Part shown: positions 25,542 through 34,849 of the stretch, one piece after another
How the letters are laid out: the number at the start of each line of letters is the position of its first letter
How positions within the stretch are numbered: position 1 is the first letter of the stretch
Source of the DNA: Fodinibacter sp963800505
GTDB taxonomy: Bacteria > Actinomycetota > Actinomycetes > Actinomycetales > Dermatophilaceae
Direction: 5' to 3'
Length of the DNA stretch: 64,000 bases
Assembly (NCBI GenBank): GCA_963800505.1
Contig: CAWDBL010000006.1
Location: forward strand, 62,001 to 126,000
Position numbers and translations under genes: made by a program
The notes under the pieces: generated by a model
What the model was told of the DNA's origin: nothing
Seen by the model: only the letters and a program-made list of their open reading frames with translations
Databases searched by the model: none

Positions 25542-26804
25542 GTGCGCCAGCTTCGACGCTCCCTCACCACCCGCGGTGCGGCCTTCGCCGGCTCGGGCGT
25601 GCTGCTCGTGGCCGCCGGCATCCTGCTCGGGCAGCACGACGTGACCCGGGTCGGCATCCTGCTGCTCGCCCTGACGGCGATCGCCCTGGTGCTCGTGCGT
25701 CGCCACGGCCTGCACCTCGACGTCGTGCGCACCGCCACCCCGTCCCGCGTCGCGATCGACGAGCGGGCGGTGGTCACGGTGCGCATCCGCAACGTCGAGC
25801 CGTCGCCCTCCCCGGTCGTGATGGCCGAGGAGTCCATCGACTACGCGCTGGGCGACCGGCCGCGCTTCGTGCTGCCCTCGCTGCGCTCCGGTGACGTGCA
25901 GGAGGTGCAGTACACCGTGCGCTCGCACACCCGCGGGGTGCACCGCATCGGCCCGCTCGGCGTGCGGGTGCGCGACCCGTTCGGGCTCACCCTGCGCACC
26001 GCAGCCGTCAGCGGTGACGCGGAGGTCGTCGTGCTGCCCAAGGTGGTGCCACTCCCCCACGGCCGCTCGCTCGGCAGCGGCATCGGCTCGGAGGGCTCGA
26101 TCCCCCACATGGTCGCCCTGCACGGCGAGGACGACCAGACCGTGCGCGAGTACCGCGACGGCGACGACCTGCGCCGCATCCACTGGCCGGCGACCGCCCG
26201 CACCGGCGAGCTGATGGTGCGGCAGGAGGACCGCCCGGCCAAGCGCCGCGCGGTCGTGGTGCTCGACACCCGCACGGTCGGGCACGGTGGTTCGGGGCGC
26301 AGCAGCTCGCTGGAGTGGTGCGTCACCACCGCCGCGTCCGTCACCGCACACGTCGTGGATGCCGGGTACGCGGTGCACCTGCTCACGCCCGATGGCCGCG
26401 CCGACAACGGCGTGCACCACGACGAGACCCTCCCCGAGGCGCTCGAGACCCTGGCCCGCGTCTCGCTCGGGCCCGAGGACGGCCTGCGCACCGTGCTGCA
26501 CGCCGCGAACGCCCTGACCTCGCAGGGTGGGCTGGTCGTCTACGTCGGCGGCCCGGTCGGCGACGACGACGCCCGCACGCTGTCCGCCCTGCGCCAGCCG
26601 GGCTCGGCCGGTGCCGCGATGGTCGTCGACCCCGAGGCCTTCGCCGGGCGCACCCGGAAGGGGGTGCCGGCCGCCGGGCGCACCGACGCCACGCTGGCGA
26701 CCCTGCAGGCCTCGGGCTGGATGACGACGCCCGTCGACACCCGCACCACGCCGGCTCTCGCGTGGGCCGCCGTCGTCGGCGGCCACGTCGTGGGGGCCCG
26801 GTGA
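25542..26804 (+). CDS. DUF58-domain membrane protein
   Basis: A 420-aa protein with two adjacent membrane segments near residues 13-52 and a large cytoplasmic or cell-surface part. It contains the DUF58 signature DDLRRIHWPATARTGELMVR near residues 204-224, followed by a VWA-like region (AVVVLDTRT) that commonly partners MoxR ATPases. The GTG start at 25542 is 5 bp after the moxR stop. The last codons overlap the start of the transglutaminase gene by 4 bp, so the three are coupled. Exact role unknown. Confidence 0.9.
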   Translation: MRQLRRSLTTRGAAFAGSGVLLVAAGILLGQHDVTRVGILLLALTAIALVLVRRHGLHLDVVRTATPSRVAIDERAVVTVRIRNVEPSPSPVVMAEESIDYALGDRPRFVLPSLRSGDVQEVQYTVRSHTRGVHRIGPLGVRVRDPFGLTLRTAAVSGDAEVVVLPKVVPLPHGRSLGSGIGSEGSIPHMVALHGEDDQTVREYRDGDDLRRIHWPATARTGELMVRQEDRPAKRRAVVVLDTRTVGHGGSGRSSSLEWCVTTAASVTAHVVDAGYAVHLLTPDGRADNGVHHDETLPEALETLARVSLGPEDGLRTVLHAANALTSQGGLVVYVGGPVGDDDARTLSALRQPGSAGAAMVVDPEAFAGRTRKGVPAAGRTDATLATLQASGWMTTPVDTRTTPALAWAAVVGGHVVGAR

Positions 26805-29113
26805 ACCGGGTCCGGCCCGTCGAGGCCCTCCTCGCCGCGCTCGCCACGCTCGCCATCACCCTGCCGCTGACCACCCTGTTCACCCCGTCCACGTGGTTCC
26901 GCCCCAGCGTGCTGCTCGTCGTGCTCGTCGCCCTCGTCGGCATGGGCCTGCGCCGCATCACCACGGCCCGCCCGCTGGTGGTGGTCGGCCAGCTGCTGGT
27001 CCTCCTGCTGGGAACCTCGCTGCTGCATGGTCGCGGACACCTCTTCGGGGGCCTGCTGCCGGTGCCGGAGACCGGGCGCGCGCTCGGGGTGCTGCTCTCG
27101 GAGGCGCAGACGACCGTCACCAACTACACCGCACCGGCCCCCTCCAACCGCGGCACCATCCTGGCCATCAGCCTGCTCATCGGCCTGACCGCCGTGGCCG
27201 TCGACGCGACCGGCGTCACCTACCGCAGCCCCGCCCTGGCCGGCATCCCGCTGCTGTCGGCGTTCCTCGCCTCCGCCACCAACTCCGGAGACGGGCTGGG
27301 GGCCTGGTACGCCGTGCCCGCGGCCCTGGCCTGGCTGGCGCTCGTCGGCCGGCAGGGGGTGGCCTCGCTGCGCGCCTGGGGCACGGCATCCCCGCACTCG
27401 TCGTCGGGTCCGCTCGCCGACCCGACCACCTCCTTCGCGACGCTCGGCCGGGTGGTCGGGGTCGGAGCGCTCGGAGTGGCAGTGGTCCTCCCGGCGCTGA
27501 TCCCGCACTTCCCCACGACCTTCCTGGCCGACGGCCTCGGCCGCAGCGCCGACGGCCGCGGCGGCTCGGGCACGAGCGTGCGCCTCGCCTCGAGCATCGA
27601 CATCGCCCGCGACCTGGGCAACCGGTCGGAGGACCCGGTGCTGCGTTACCGCAGCACGTCCGACCGGCTCGAGCCGCTGCGCGTCGGCATCCTCGACACC
27701 TACCGTCGTGGGCTGTGGCAGTCGAGCGCCGACTTCACCTTCGTGCCGGTCAACGGGCAGATCCCGGGCCCGATCGCGGGGCCCGAGGTGCCGCGCCGGG
27801 TCGAGCGGCTCTCGGTGAGCGAGAACGCGATCGGTGTCCCCCAGGTCGCGCTGCCCCCGGGCGCGATCGGCAGCCCGTTCCCCGCCGGCACGTGGAACCT
27901 CACGGTGCCCGGGCTGGTGCAGCTCAGCGCGCCGGTCACGTCGTACTCGACCGAGTTCGTCGAGCTCGACCCGGAGGACGGCCAGTTCACCGCCGACCTC
28001 GGCAACCCCCCGGTCGACGGCAACGACCTCGAGGTCGACCCTCGGGCCGAGACCGAGGTGCGGGCCGTGCTCGACGACATCACCGACGACGGGGACACGG
28101 CGCTGGAGGTGGCGCGCAAGGTGCAGGCCTACCTGCGCGGCGCCGAGTTCACCTACTCCCTCGAGCTGGCCGACCAGGCCGCCGACGGCAACCTGTCCGA
28201 CGAGCCGCTGGCCCGTTTCCTGGAGACCAAGCGCGGATACTGCGTGCAGTTCGCCTCCGCCATGGTGATGCTCTCGCGGGCGGCCGGCATCCCGGCCCGG
28301 ATGGCGGTCGGGTTCCTGCCGGGCTCGATCGACGGGGACGACCGGGTCGTGCGCATCTCCGACGCCCACGCCTGGCCCGAGCTCTACTTCCCCCGGCTCG
28401 GCTGGGTGCGGTTCGAGCCCACACCGGGCACCCGCAGCGGCGTCGCCCCGGAGTACAGCACGACGCCCACCGGCAGCGGGTCCTCCGCGAGCGCCAGCCC
28501 GACCACGTCGGGGTCAGCGCCGTCGCCCGCTCCCTCCACCGGGCCCTCGCGCGACGTGACCGCTGACCAGACCGACATCACCGGTGGCACCACCGGCGGC
28601 GGGGTCGTGCGGTTCGTGGAGCGGAACGTCACGACGGTCCTCGTGGTGCTCCTCGCGCTCCTGCTCGCGGCGATCGTGCCGTTCGGGGCGTGGCTCTCCC
28701 GGCGCCGGGCCCGGGCCGCTGCGCGCGACGACGCCGAGCGCGTCGAGGCGGAGTGGCAGTCGCTGCTGCTGCGCCTTCAGGACATCGGCTTCGTACCGCC
28801 CGACGGCGCCACCCCGCGGCAGGCCTCCCGGCAGATCGGGCACGACGCCTACCTCACCCCCGACGAGAACGACGCCCTGGGGCGGGTGGTGACCACCCTC
28901 GAGCGGGCCCGGTACGCCCGCTCCGGCGCCGACCTCGTCGACGTCAGCGACGACGCCCGCACGGTCTGGCGCGGGGCGCTGTCCCGTCGTCGACGCGGCG
29001 ACCGCGCGCGTGCGTTGCTGCTGCCCGAGGAGGGCAAGCGGATGTGGCGGAGCCTGGGCCGCTCGCTGCTGTTCTGGCGCCGACCCGACGACACCGCACC
29101 CACCGACGACTGA
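26801..29113 (+). CDS. Transglutaminase-like membrane protein (DUF3488 / transglutaminase / DUF4129)
   Basis: A 770-aa membrane protein. About six N-terminal helices (DUF3488-like) are followed by an extracytoplasmic region and a transglutaminase-like papain-fold domain. It has Cys481 in KRGYCVQFASAMVML and His523 in SDAHAWPELYF, and then WVRFEPTPG; the catalytic residues look intact. A Ser/Thr/Pro linker leads to one more helix and a cytoplasmic DUF4129-like tail. The start is the GTG at 26801 inside the GTGA overlap with DUF58. In this trio it may be a thiol protease or crosslinking enzyme acting on envelope proteins, which is inference. Confidence 0.92.
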   Translation: MNRVRPVEALLAALATLAITLPLTTLFTPSTWFRPSVLLVVLVALVGMGLRRITTARPLVVVGQLLVLLLGTSLLHGRGHLFGGLLPVPETGRALGVLLSEAQTTVTNYTAPAPSNRGTILAISLLIGLTAVAVDATGVTYRSPALAGIPLLSAFLASATNSGDGLGAWYAVPAALAWLALVGRQGVASLRAWGTASPHSSSGPLADPTTSFATLGRVVGVGALGVAVVLPALIPHFPTTFLADGLGRSADGRGGSGTSVRLASSIDIARDLGNRSEDPVLRYRSTSDRLEPLRVGILDTYRRGLWQSSADFTFVPVNGQIPGPIAGPEVPRRVERLSVSENAIGVPQVALPPGAIGSPFPAGTWNLTVPGLVQLSAPVTSYSTEFVELDPEDGQFTADLGNPPVDGNDLEVDPRAETEVRAVLDDITDDGDTALEVARKVQAYLRGAEFTYSLELADQAADGNLSDEPLARFLETKRGYCVQFASAMVMLSRAAGIPARMAVGFLPGSIDGDDRVVRISDAHAWPELYFPRLGWVRFEPTPGTRSGVAPEYSTTPTGSGSSASASPTTSGSAPSPAPSTGPSRDVTADQTDITGGTTGGGVVRFVERNVTTVLVVLLALLLAAIVPFGAWLSRRRARAAARDDAERVEAEWQSLLLRLQDIGFVPPDGATPRQASRQIGHDAYLTPDENDALGRVVTTLERARYARSGADLVDVSDDARTVWRGALSRRRRGDRARALLLPEEGKRMWRSLGRSLLFWRRPDDTAPTDD

Positions 29114-29123
29114 CCCGATCGCG

Positions 29124-29172
29124 GAGCTGGGTGCTCGAACGGTCCCCCAGCACCCATTCGAGCACCCGACTC
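29124..29172. terminator. Bidirectional hairpin, shared repeat type
   Basis: Lies between the converging transglutaminase and GNAT genes. Arms 29124-29139 and 29157-29172 pair around GGGTGCTCGAA. The loop contains a second complement of the left arm (agcaccca at 29149-29156), so two exclusive hairpins are possible. The arms match the hairpin at 48201-48252, including the flanking GAGCACCCGAYTCGGC. Confidence 0.7.
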
Positions 29173-29181
29173 GGCAGGGGT

Positions 29182-29667
29182 TCAGTCGGCCGGGGTCAGT
29201 CGCTTGGTCATCGTGACCTTGGTCGTGTCGAAGCCCAGCGACTCGTACAGCCGCCGGGCCGCCACGTTGAACCCGAAGACGCTCAGCCCCAGGGTGCGCG
29301 CGCCGTGAGCGGTCGCGTGGTCCTCGGCGAGCAGCATCACCGCGCGACCCAGGCCCTCACCACGCCGCTGCTCGTCGATGACGACGTCCCAGACCCACCA
29401 GGCGTCGCCACCGGCCGGCGCGTCGGTCTCGGGACCGATCCACAGGTAGCCCACCGGCTCGCCTGCGGGGTCGAGCACGTCGAGCACGGCGTGGCCCGGC
29501 CGAGGGCGGCCCTCCGGGAACGACTGGGCCATCCCCGCCTCGGCCACCCGCTGCGCGTCACCGGGCGACTGACCGAGTGAGACCAGGTCGCGGGCGTACT
29601 CGTCGGCACTGCGCTGGATCCACGCCGGCATCCGCTCGGGCGGCAACGGGCGGAGGGTGACCGTCAT
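29182..29667 (-). CDS. GNAT-family N-acetyltransferase
   Basis: A 161-aa acetyl-CoA-dependent acyltransferase of unknown substrate. The core shows VWDVVIDEQRRGEGLGRAVM, the acetyl-CoA loop with R-x-x-G-x-G, and FNVAARRLYESLGFDTTKV, the typical motif B end. The ATG at 29667 is chosen over an upstream in-frame start because the family begins near TVTLRPLPPERM. It is flanked by two strong hairpins and appears to be a single-gene unit. Confidence 0.88.
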   Translation of the reverse strand: MTVTLRPLPPERMPAWIQRSADEYARDLVSLGQSPGDAQRVAEAGMAQSFPEGRPRPGHAVLDVLDPAGEPVGYLWIGPETDAPAGGDAWWVWDVVIDEQRRGEGLGRAVMLLAEDHATAHGARTLGLSVFGFNVAARRLYESLGFDTTKVTMTKRLTPAD

Positions 29668-29711
29668 CTCCCGAACAGTACGGTGCGGTCCGCACACCCG
29701 ACCGCACACGA

Positions 29712-29748
29712 CGGATGCCGCGCTCCTGGGTGAGGAGCGCGGCATCCG
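29712..29748 (-). terminator. sigA terminator built from an inverted GGATGCCG pair
   Basis: A perfect 16-bp stem with a 5-nt loop (gggtg), 24 bp beyond the sigma factor stop. Each arm begins with one copy of the window-wide octamer, GGATGCCG at 29713-29720 and CGGCATCC at 29740-29747. Confidence 0.8.
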
Positions 29749-29771
29749 GTGTCGCTTCTGGTCGAGCCCGG

Positions 29772-31466
29772 TCAGTCGAGGTAGTCGCGCAGGGCCTGGC
29801 TGCGGCTGGGGTGCCGCAGCTTGCTCATCGTCTTGGACTCGATCTGGCGGATCCGCTCGCGGGTCACGCCGTAGACCTTGCCGATCTCGTCGAGGGTCTT
29901 CGGCTGGCCGTCGGTGAGGCCGAACCGCATCGAGACCACGCCGGCCTCGCGCTCGGACAGGGTGTCGAGCACGCTGTGCAGCTGCTCCTGCAGGAGCGTG
30001 AAGCTGACGGCGTCGGCCGGCACCACGGCCTCGGAGTCCTCGATGAGGTCACCGAACTCGCTGTCGCCGTCCTCGCCGAGCGGGGTGTGCAGCGAGATGG
30101 GCTCCCGGCCGTACTTCTGCACCTCGACGACCTTCTCGGGCGTCATGTCGAGCTCCTTGGCGAGCTCCTCCGGGGTGGGCTCGCGCCCGAGGTCCTGGAG
30201 CATCTGGCGCTGCACACGGGCCAGCTTGTTGATGACCTCGACCATGTGCACGGGGATGCGGATGGTGCGGGCCTGGTCGGCCATCGCCCGGGTGATCGCC
30301 TGGCGGATCCACCACGTGGCGTAGGTCGAGAACTTGTAACCCTTGGTGTAGTCGAACTTCTCGACCGCACGGATCAGGCCGAGGTTGCCCTCCTGGATCA
30401 GGTCGAGGAAGAGCATGCCGCGACCCGTGTAGCGCTTGGCGAGGCTGACCACGAGGCGAAGGTTGGCCTCGAGCAGGTGGTTCTTGGCCTTCTTGCCGTC
30501 CTGGGCGATCCACCACAGCTCGCGCTTGAGCTTCATGTCGAGCTTCTCGCCCGAGTTGAGCTTCTCCTCGGCGAACAGGCCGGCCTCGATGCGCTTGGCG
30601 AGCTCGACCTCCTGCTCGGCGTTGAGCAGGGCGACCTTGCCGATCTGCTTGAGGTAGTCCTTGACCGGGTCGGCGGTGGCGCCGGCGGTGACGACCTGCT
30701 GCACCGGGGCGTCGTCCTCGTCGTCGTCGCGCAGCACGAAGCCACCGGACTCGGTCTCGGCCTCGGCGGGCTTGGCCGGGGTCTCGCCGTCCTCGTCGTC
30801 GCTGTCGGCCAGGTCGACGACCGCGGCGACGACGACGTCCTCGACCACGACGTCCTTGAGGTCCTCGGGAGCGACGTCCTCGTCGTCGGCGCCCTTGGCC
30901 GCCTTGGCAGCAGCAGCGGTCTTGCGCGGAGCAGTCTTCTTGGCAGCCGTGGTCTTCGCGGCCGCGGGGGTGTCGCCGGCCGCCGCGGCGGCGGCCTTGC
31001 GAGTCGTCGTCGCCTTGGCGGGTGCAGCCTTGGTGGCCGCCGCGCTCTTCGCCGCGGGGGCGGCCTTCGCCGGGGCGGACTTGGCCGGCGCGGTCTTGGC
31101 GGGGGCCGCCTTCGTGGCAGCCGCCTTGGCCGGAGCGGCCTTCGTGGTCGCCCGGGCCGCCGTCTTGGCGGTCGTGCCGGTCGTCGCCCGGCTGGACGCG
31201 ACGGTCTTCTTGGCCGTGCTCGTTGCGGCGGCGACGCCGGTGCTGGCGGAGTCCATGGCCACGGTGATGCCCTGCTCGCCGAGGGCCCGCAGCACGACGC
31301 GTCCGCGGGCGGCGCGCACGTCAGCGGCGCGCATGGCCTCGGCCACCTCAGCGCCCGTCAGCGAGCCTGTCGTGGAGCCCTTTCGGACGAGGGACTGCAA
31401 GGCCTTGTGGGAGAACTCCGGAGGGAGTGCACTCGTCTCGGAAGGCTTGTTGGACACAGGCGACAC
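29772..31466 (-). CDS. sigA: Primary RNA polymerase sigma factor (sigma-70, HrdB/SigA type)
   Basis: Main vegetative sigma factor. The 564-aa product has a long Lys/Ala/Thr-rich N-terminal extension (roughly residues 85-195, units like TKAAPAK), an acidic stretch, then regions 1.2-4. Region 1.2 has DPVKDYLKQIGKVALL, region 2 has RFLDLIQEGNLGLIRAVEKF-type FLDLIQEGN and YKFSTYATWWIRQAI, region 3 has PVHMVEVINKL, and region 4 has TRERIRQIESKTMSKLRH. All primary-sigma motifs are present. GTG start at 31466 with AAAGG upstream. It is a single unit with its own terminator. Confidence 0.97.
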   Translation of the reverse strand: MSPVSNKPSETSALPPEFSHKALQSLVRKGSTTGSLTGAEVAEAMRAADVRAARGRVVLRALGEQGITVAMDSASTGVAAATSTAKKTVASSRATTGTTAKTAARATTKAAPAKAAATKAAPAKTAPAKSAPAKAAPAAKSAAATKAAPAKATTTRKAAAAAAGDTPAAAKTTAAKKTAPRKTAAAAKAAKGADDEDVAPEDLKDVVVEDVVVAAVVDLADSDDEDGETPAKPAEAETESGGFVLRDDDEDDAPVQQVVTAGATADPVKDYLKQIGKVALLNAEQEVELAKRIEAGLFAEEKLNSGEKLDMKLKRELWWIAQDGKKAKNHLLEANLRLVVSLAKRYTGRGMLFLDLIQEGNLGLIRAVEKFDYTKGYKFSTYATWWIRQAITRAMADQARTIRIPVHMVEVINKLARVQRQMLQDLGREPTPEELAKELDMTPEKVVEVQKYGREPISLHTPLGEDGDSEFGDLIEDSEAVVPADAVSFTLLQEQLHSVLDTLSEREAGVVSMRFGLTDGQPKTLDEIGKVYGVTRERIRQIESKTMSKLRHPSRSQALRDYLD

Positions 31467-31605
31467 CGACTACCTTTCGTCGCGGATGGCCACATTCCGA
31501 GGGCGCGCGAGCGGCCGGCCGGAAGCGGCGGGGAAGGTCCTGTGCGACACCGTGTCGAAGGGCCGGGGGATGCTCGGCCGGGGTGGTGACGAGGTGCGCA
31601 CCACC

Positions 31606-31611
31606 ATTATA
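31606..31611 (-). promoter_or_regulatory. TATAAT -10 element upstream of sigA
   Basis: A perfect TATAAT on the minus strand, 140 bp upstream of the sigma factor start, preceded by TTT, stands out in a region of very high GC. The hexamer 17 bp upstream (TGCTCG) is a poor -35, so this may be an extended or activator-dependent promoter. Confidence 0.5.
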
Positions 31612-31735
31612 AAACGCGAAGGGCCCATCGAGCACATCCCCCCGCCCAAACGGCATCCGCGTGGCGCTGGCGGTGCGGCCTGGCACAGCCCTGCGGGCGG
31701 GCGGTGCACGGTCTCCCCCGCGACGTCGGGTGCGG

Positions 31736-32131
31736 TCAGCCCTTGACGGCGAGCACGGCGCACGGCGCGTCGAGCAGGATCCGCTGCGCGTTCGAGCCGA
31801 GGATCAGCTTGCCCACCGGGGTGCGGCGGCGCAGGCCGATGACGATGAGGTCGGCGTCGGTCTCGTTGGCCACCGAGATGAGGTCCTCGGCCGGCTCGTT
31901 GCCGCGCACCAGCTGGCGCACCTCGAGCTCGAGGCCGTTGCCGCCCAGCTCGTCCTTGACCCGCTGGAGCTCGGCCTCGGCGGCCTGGGTGGTCTCGTCG
32001 TCGAAGTCGCGACCCCCTCGGTTGGAGTTGATGACCACGAGCCGTGATCGGCGTGTCTTCGCCTCCTCAACCGAACGGGCGAGGGCGGCCCGCCCCTCCT
32101 TCGTGGGAACGAACCCGACGACGATGGTCAC
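31736..32131 (-). CDS. Universal stress protein (UspA family)
   Basis: A 131-aa single-domain Usp protein. It begins MTIVVGFVPTKEGRAAL and ends with the ATP-binding pattern VIGLRRRTPVGKLILGSNAQRILLDAPCAVLAVK (G-2x-G-9x-G-S/T type). An ATP-binding subclass member is therefore likely. The precise stress role is unknown. It lies upstream of sigA on the same strand, with a 269-bp gap before that gene. Confidence 0.92.
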   Translation of the reverse strand: MTIVVGFVPTKEGRAALARSVEEAKTRRSRLVVINSNRGGRDFDDETTQAAEAELQRVKDELGGNGLELEVRQLVRGNEPAEDLISVANETDADLIVIGLRRRTPVGKLILGSNAQRILLDAPCAVLAVKG

Positions 32132-32194
32132 GATCTCCTCCTGAGGGCAGACGGACGTTGTCTACGTCAGGCACGTTACCGCAGGAGGAGCGGC

Positions 32195-33325
32195 TCAGGC
32201 CTCGCTCAGGGCACGGGCAATGACCCCGCCCACCTGCTCGGTCTCGACGAGGAAGCCGTCGTGGCCGTGGCGTGACTCGATGACCGACAACACCGACCCG
32301 TCATGGGCGTCGACGATCTCGTGCGAGAGCCGCAGCGGGTAGAGCCGGTCGGTCGTCACGCCCGCCACGTGCAACGCGCCGGCGTAGCCGGCCAGGGCAG
32401 CCGCGAGGCCACCGCGACCCCGGCCGACGTCGTGGCTGTTCATCGCCTCGGTGAGCACGGCGTAGCTGTTGGGGTCGAAGCGGCGCGCCAGCTTGGCGGC
32501 GTGGTGGTCGAGGTAGCTCTCGACGTCGTAGCGCCCGCCGCCCCCGAGCGGGTCCTCCCCGACCCGGGGCCGGCGCCCGAACCGGTCGTCGAGCTCGGCC
32601 TCGTGGCGGTAGGTGGTGTGCGCGATCCGCCGGGCGATGCCCATGCCCACGACCGGCCACTCGTCGCGGCCGTAGTAGTCGCCGCCGTTGAAGGCCGGGT
32701 CGGACCGGATCGCGAGCAGCTGTGGCTGGCACCAGGCCACCTGGTCGGCGGTGGCGTAGGGCGTGGAGGCGAGCACGAGGGCACGGTCGACCCGCCCGGG
32801 GTGCCCGGCGACCCACTCGAGCACCCGCATCCCACCCATCGAGCCGCCGAGCACGCCGTGCCAGCGCGGGATGCCGAGCGCGTCCGCCAGGGCGACCTCG
32901 GCCGCGACCTGGTCGCGGATGGTGACGAACGGGAACCGGCCGCCCCACGGACGCCCGTGCGGGTCGGGCGAGGAGGGGCCCGTCGTGCCTTGGCACCCGC
33001 CGAGGACGTTGCTCGCGACGACGAACAGGTGGTTGGTGTCGAGCGGTGCGCCGGGACCGATCAGGCCGGGCCACCAGCCCGGCGACGGGTGCCCGGGCCC
33101 GGAGTCACCCACGACGTGGGAGTCACCGGTCAGCGCGTGCTCGACGAGCACGGCGTTGTCCCCGGACGGCGACAGCGTGCCCCAGGTCTCGTAGGCGATG
33201 GTCACGTCGGGCAGCACGCCGCCGCGCTCCAGCGCCAGGTCCCCGATGGCAGCGAAGCGGCGGTCGCCGACGGGGTCACCGGGACGCCAGACCGCCGCGG
33301 TCGACCTCGTCCGGGTGGCCGTCAT
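32195..33325 (-). CDS. metX: Homoserine O-acetyltransferase
   Basis: Acylates homoserine for methionine synthesis, giving the substrate used by MetY. The 376-aa alpha/beta hydrolase-fold product has the nucleophile elbow GVLGGSMGGMRVLEW, the early NAVLVEHALTGDSHV, and a C-terminal ESRHGHDGFLVE supplying the catalytic His, with the acid just before in the strand. The ATG at 33325 has GAGGAG upstream. The leader contains a SAM-IV-like riboswitch, so expression should fall when S-adenosylmethionine is abundant. Acetyl versus succinyl donor cannot be settled by eye. Confidence 0.95.
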   Translation of the reverse strand: MTATRTRSTAAVWRPGDPVGDRRFAAIGDLALERGGVLPDVTIAYETWGTLSPSGDNAVLVEHALTGDSHVVGDSGPGHPSPGWWPGLIGPGAPLDTNHLFVVASNVLGGCQGTTGPSSPDPHGRPWGGRFPFVTIRDQVAAEVALADALGIPRWHGVLGGSMGGMRVLEWVAGHPGRVDRALVLASTPYATADQVAWCQPQLLAIRSDPAFNGGDYYGRDEWPVVGMGIARRIAHTTYRHEAELDDRFGRRPRVGEDPLGGGGRYDVESYLDHHAAKLARRFDPNSYAVLTEAMNSHDVGRGRGGLAAALAGYAGALHVAGVTTDRLYPLRLSHEIVDAHDGSVLSVIESRHGHDGFLVETEQVGGVIARALSEA

Positions 33326-33349
33326 GACAAAAGCTCCTCGTGCTCGCGC

Positions 33350-33452
33350 TTGCCACACCGTGCGGTGCGGCCAGGTCATCACCCGGGGCACCCCACCGCG
33401 AGGAGGGTTGCCGCCCAGCAAACCGGGGTTTGGCACTGGGACTCATGACCGG
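33350..33452 (-). promoter_or_regulatory. SAM-IV-type riboswitch in the metX leader
   Basis: Minus-strand RNA starts GGTCATGAGT, has the paired CAAACCCCGGTTTGCTGGGC and GGCAACCCTCC...GGTGGGGTGCCCCGGGTGA blocks, and closes P1 with TGATGACC (core 33374-33451). An 8-bp hairpin directly 3' (33353-33370) fits the extra downstream stem of the SAM-IV class. It ends about 25-50 nt before the metX start. The same element lies upstream of metY. Confidence 0.88.
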
Positions 33453-33550
33453 CATCCATGCTACCCGCGCCCACCGGCGGCCGGGCGAGCGTTCCGAGTG
33501 ACGGTCACGGCCAGCCGACCGAAGCGTCATCCGGGGAGTCCGCCTCGCCC

Positions 33551-34687
33551 TCAGCCCACCTCCCCCAGGGTGCTCGGCCGTTCGGGCCGCGCGGTGACCG
33601 GCGGCAACCGCAGACCCACCTCGACCAGCTGCACGAGCAGCTGCGCCAGCCGGTAGTCGGGCGCGAGGCGCAGCGCGCGCTCGACGGCGGCCCGGGCGAT
33701 CGCGCCGTCACCGCCGACCCAGGCCACGTGGGCCGCGACCGTGCACGCGGCTGCCGCCTGGTCAGGGCACTCGTCGGGCACGGACCTGCACAACGCCAGC
33801 AGGCGGTGCAGGAGGTCGTCGCGCTCGACCGACATCCGATGGCGCTCGGCCTCCGAGTGAGCGGCACCGTCTCGAGCGAGGGACAGCGCGGGCTGCTGCG
33901 GTGCGCTCAGGCCCATGCCACCCCACGTCGGCAGGGACGAGCCGAGCAGTGCCAGCACGGTGCGGTCGATCTTGTCGGTCGGCAGGACGGAGGGCACGAG
34001 CCAGGCGATCAGCCCGTCGCGCCACGGGATGTCGGCCAGCCCGAGCGCCAGGTCGGCCACGACCGCTGGGTCCAGGGACCGGCGTCCCTTCTCGCCCCGG
34101 TCCAGCAGCGCGCTCCACGCGGCGACAGAGCGACGCCGGCGGCGCGGCATTCGCGCTCTCGACGCCACGGCTCTGGCGACCCCCAGGCACCGCCACGGCT
34201 CGGGGGCGACCAGCCCCTCCACGTCGGCCCGGGAGCGCAGCGGGGACCGTCCCAGCGCGACGTACTCCGCCACTCCGGGGACGTCGGCGGGGTCGGGCAG
34301 CTCGACGCCCTCGGGCGGGCAGCACGGCTCGGAGCAGATCGGTGAGTAGCGGCGCCCGTCGCGGACCACTGCCACGTCGACGACGTCGATGTGCGCCTGC
34401 TCGAGCTGCTCGACGAGGTCGAGGAGCAGGGGCTGGCTGGTGTCGGGTGCGTCTTCGTACCCGACGACGATGACCGACGTGGCACCGTCTCGCACGAGCG
34501 GGCCCATGAGGGACGCCACGACCTCGCCGACGAACGGCTCGGGTGGGAGGTCGGCGCGGGCGACCAGGCCCACGCGTTTTCCCCGGAGGGAGACGACCAC
34601 GACGCTGTCGTGGGGGTGGTAGCCCAGCTGGTAGGGCAGGATCGCGACGACGTCGCCGGGGCCTCGGAGGGTGATGTCTGCTGTCAT
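33551..34687 (-). CDS. DUF4192-domain protein
   Basis: A 378-aa actinobacterial protein of unknown function. The N-terminus carries the DUF4192 hallmark DVVAILPYQLGYHPHDSVVVVSL, followed by GLVARADLPP. The central region has a Cys-rich patch (ICSEPCCPPEG) and the C-terminus has AHVAWVGGDGAIARAAVERAL, also conserved in the family. No membrane segment or signal peptide is seen. The start is the ATG at 34687; two earlier in-frame codons add only three residues. Confidence 0.9.
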   Translation of the reverse strand: MTADITLRGPGDVVAILPYQLGYHPHDSVVVVSLRGKRVGLVARADLPPEPFVGEVVASLMGPLVRDGATSVIVVGYEDAPDTSQPLLLDLVEQLEQAHIDVVDVAVVRDGRRYSPICSEPCCPPEGVELPDPADVPGVAEYVALGRSPLRSRADVEGLVAPEPWRCLGVARAVASRARMPRRRRRSVAAWSALLDRGEKGRRSLDPAVVADLALGLADIPWRDGLIAWLVPSVLPTDKIDRTVLALLGSSLPTWGGMGLSAPQQPALSLARDGAAHSEAERHRMSVERDDLLHRLLALCRSVPDECPDQAAAACTVAAHVAWVGGDGAIARAAVERALRLAPDYRLAQLLVQLVEVGLRLPPVTARPERPSTLGEVG

Positions 34688-34739
34688 GCCGACCACCGTG
34701 TCGATGTCGGTCAGCCGGGGCCAGAGGCACGAGATCGCC

Positions 34740-34748
34740 TGTGGACAA
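34740..34748 (-). promoter_or_regulatory. DnaA-box-like nonamer TTGTCCACA
   Basis: A 9-bp match on the minus strand to the actinobacterial DnaA box, upstream of the DUF4192 gene, with a near match (TGTGGACGA) about 25 bp to its right. Isolated boxes like these may titrate DnaA or be chance. Confidence 0.35.
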
Positions 34749-34849
34749 CGGCTCGGCCGCCCGACCTGTGGACGACGACGCGTGCTCAGCCGGCGGGTTC
34801 GAGCAACTTTCAGGGACTATCGGGCAGTGCGCTCAGCGGGTGACGCGGC

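Noticed and set aside
33326..33436. N-terminal extension of metX through the riboswitch
   Set aside because: This stretch is the SAM-IV-like aptamer, and a good ribosome binding site precedes the ATG at 33325.
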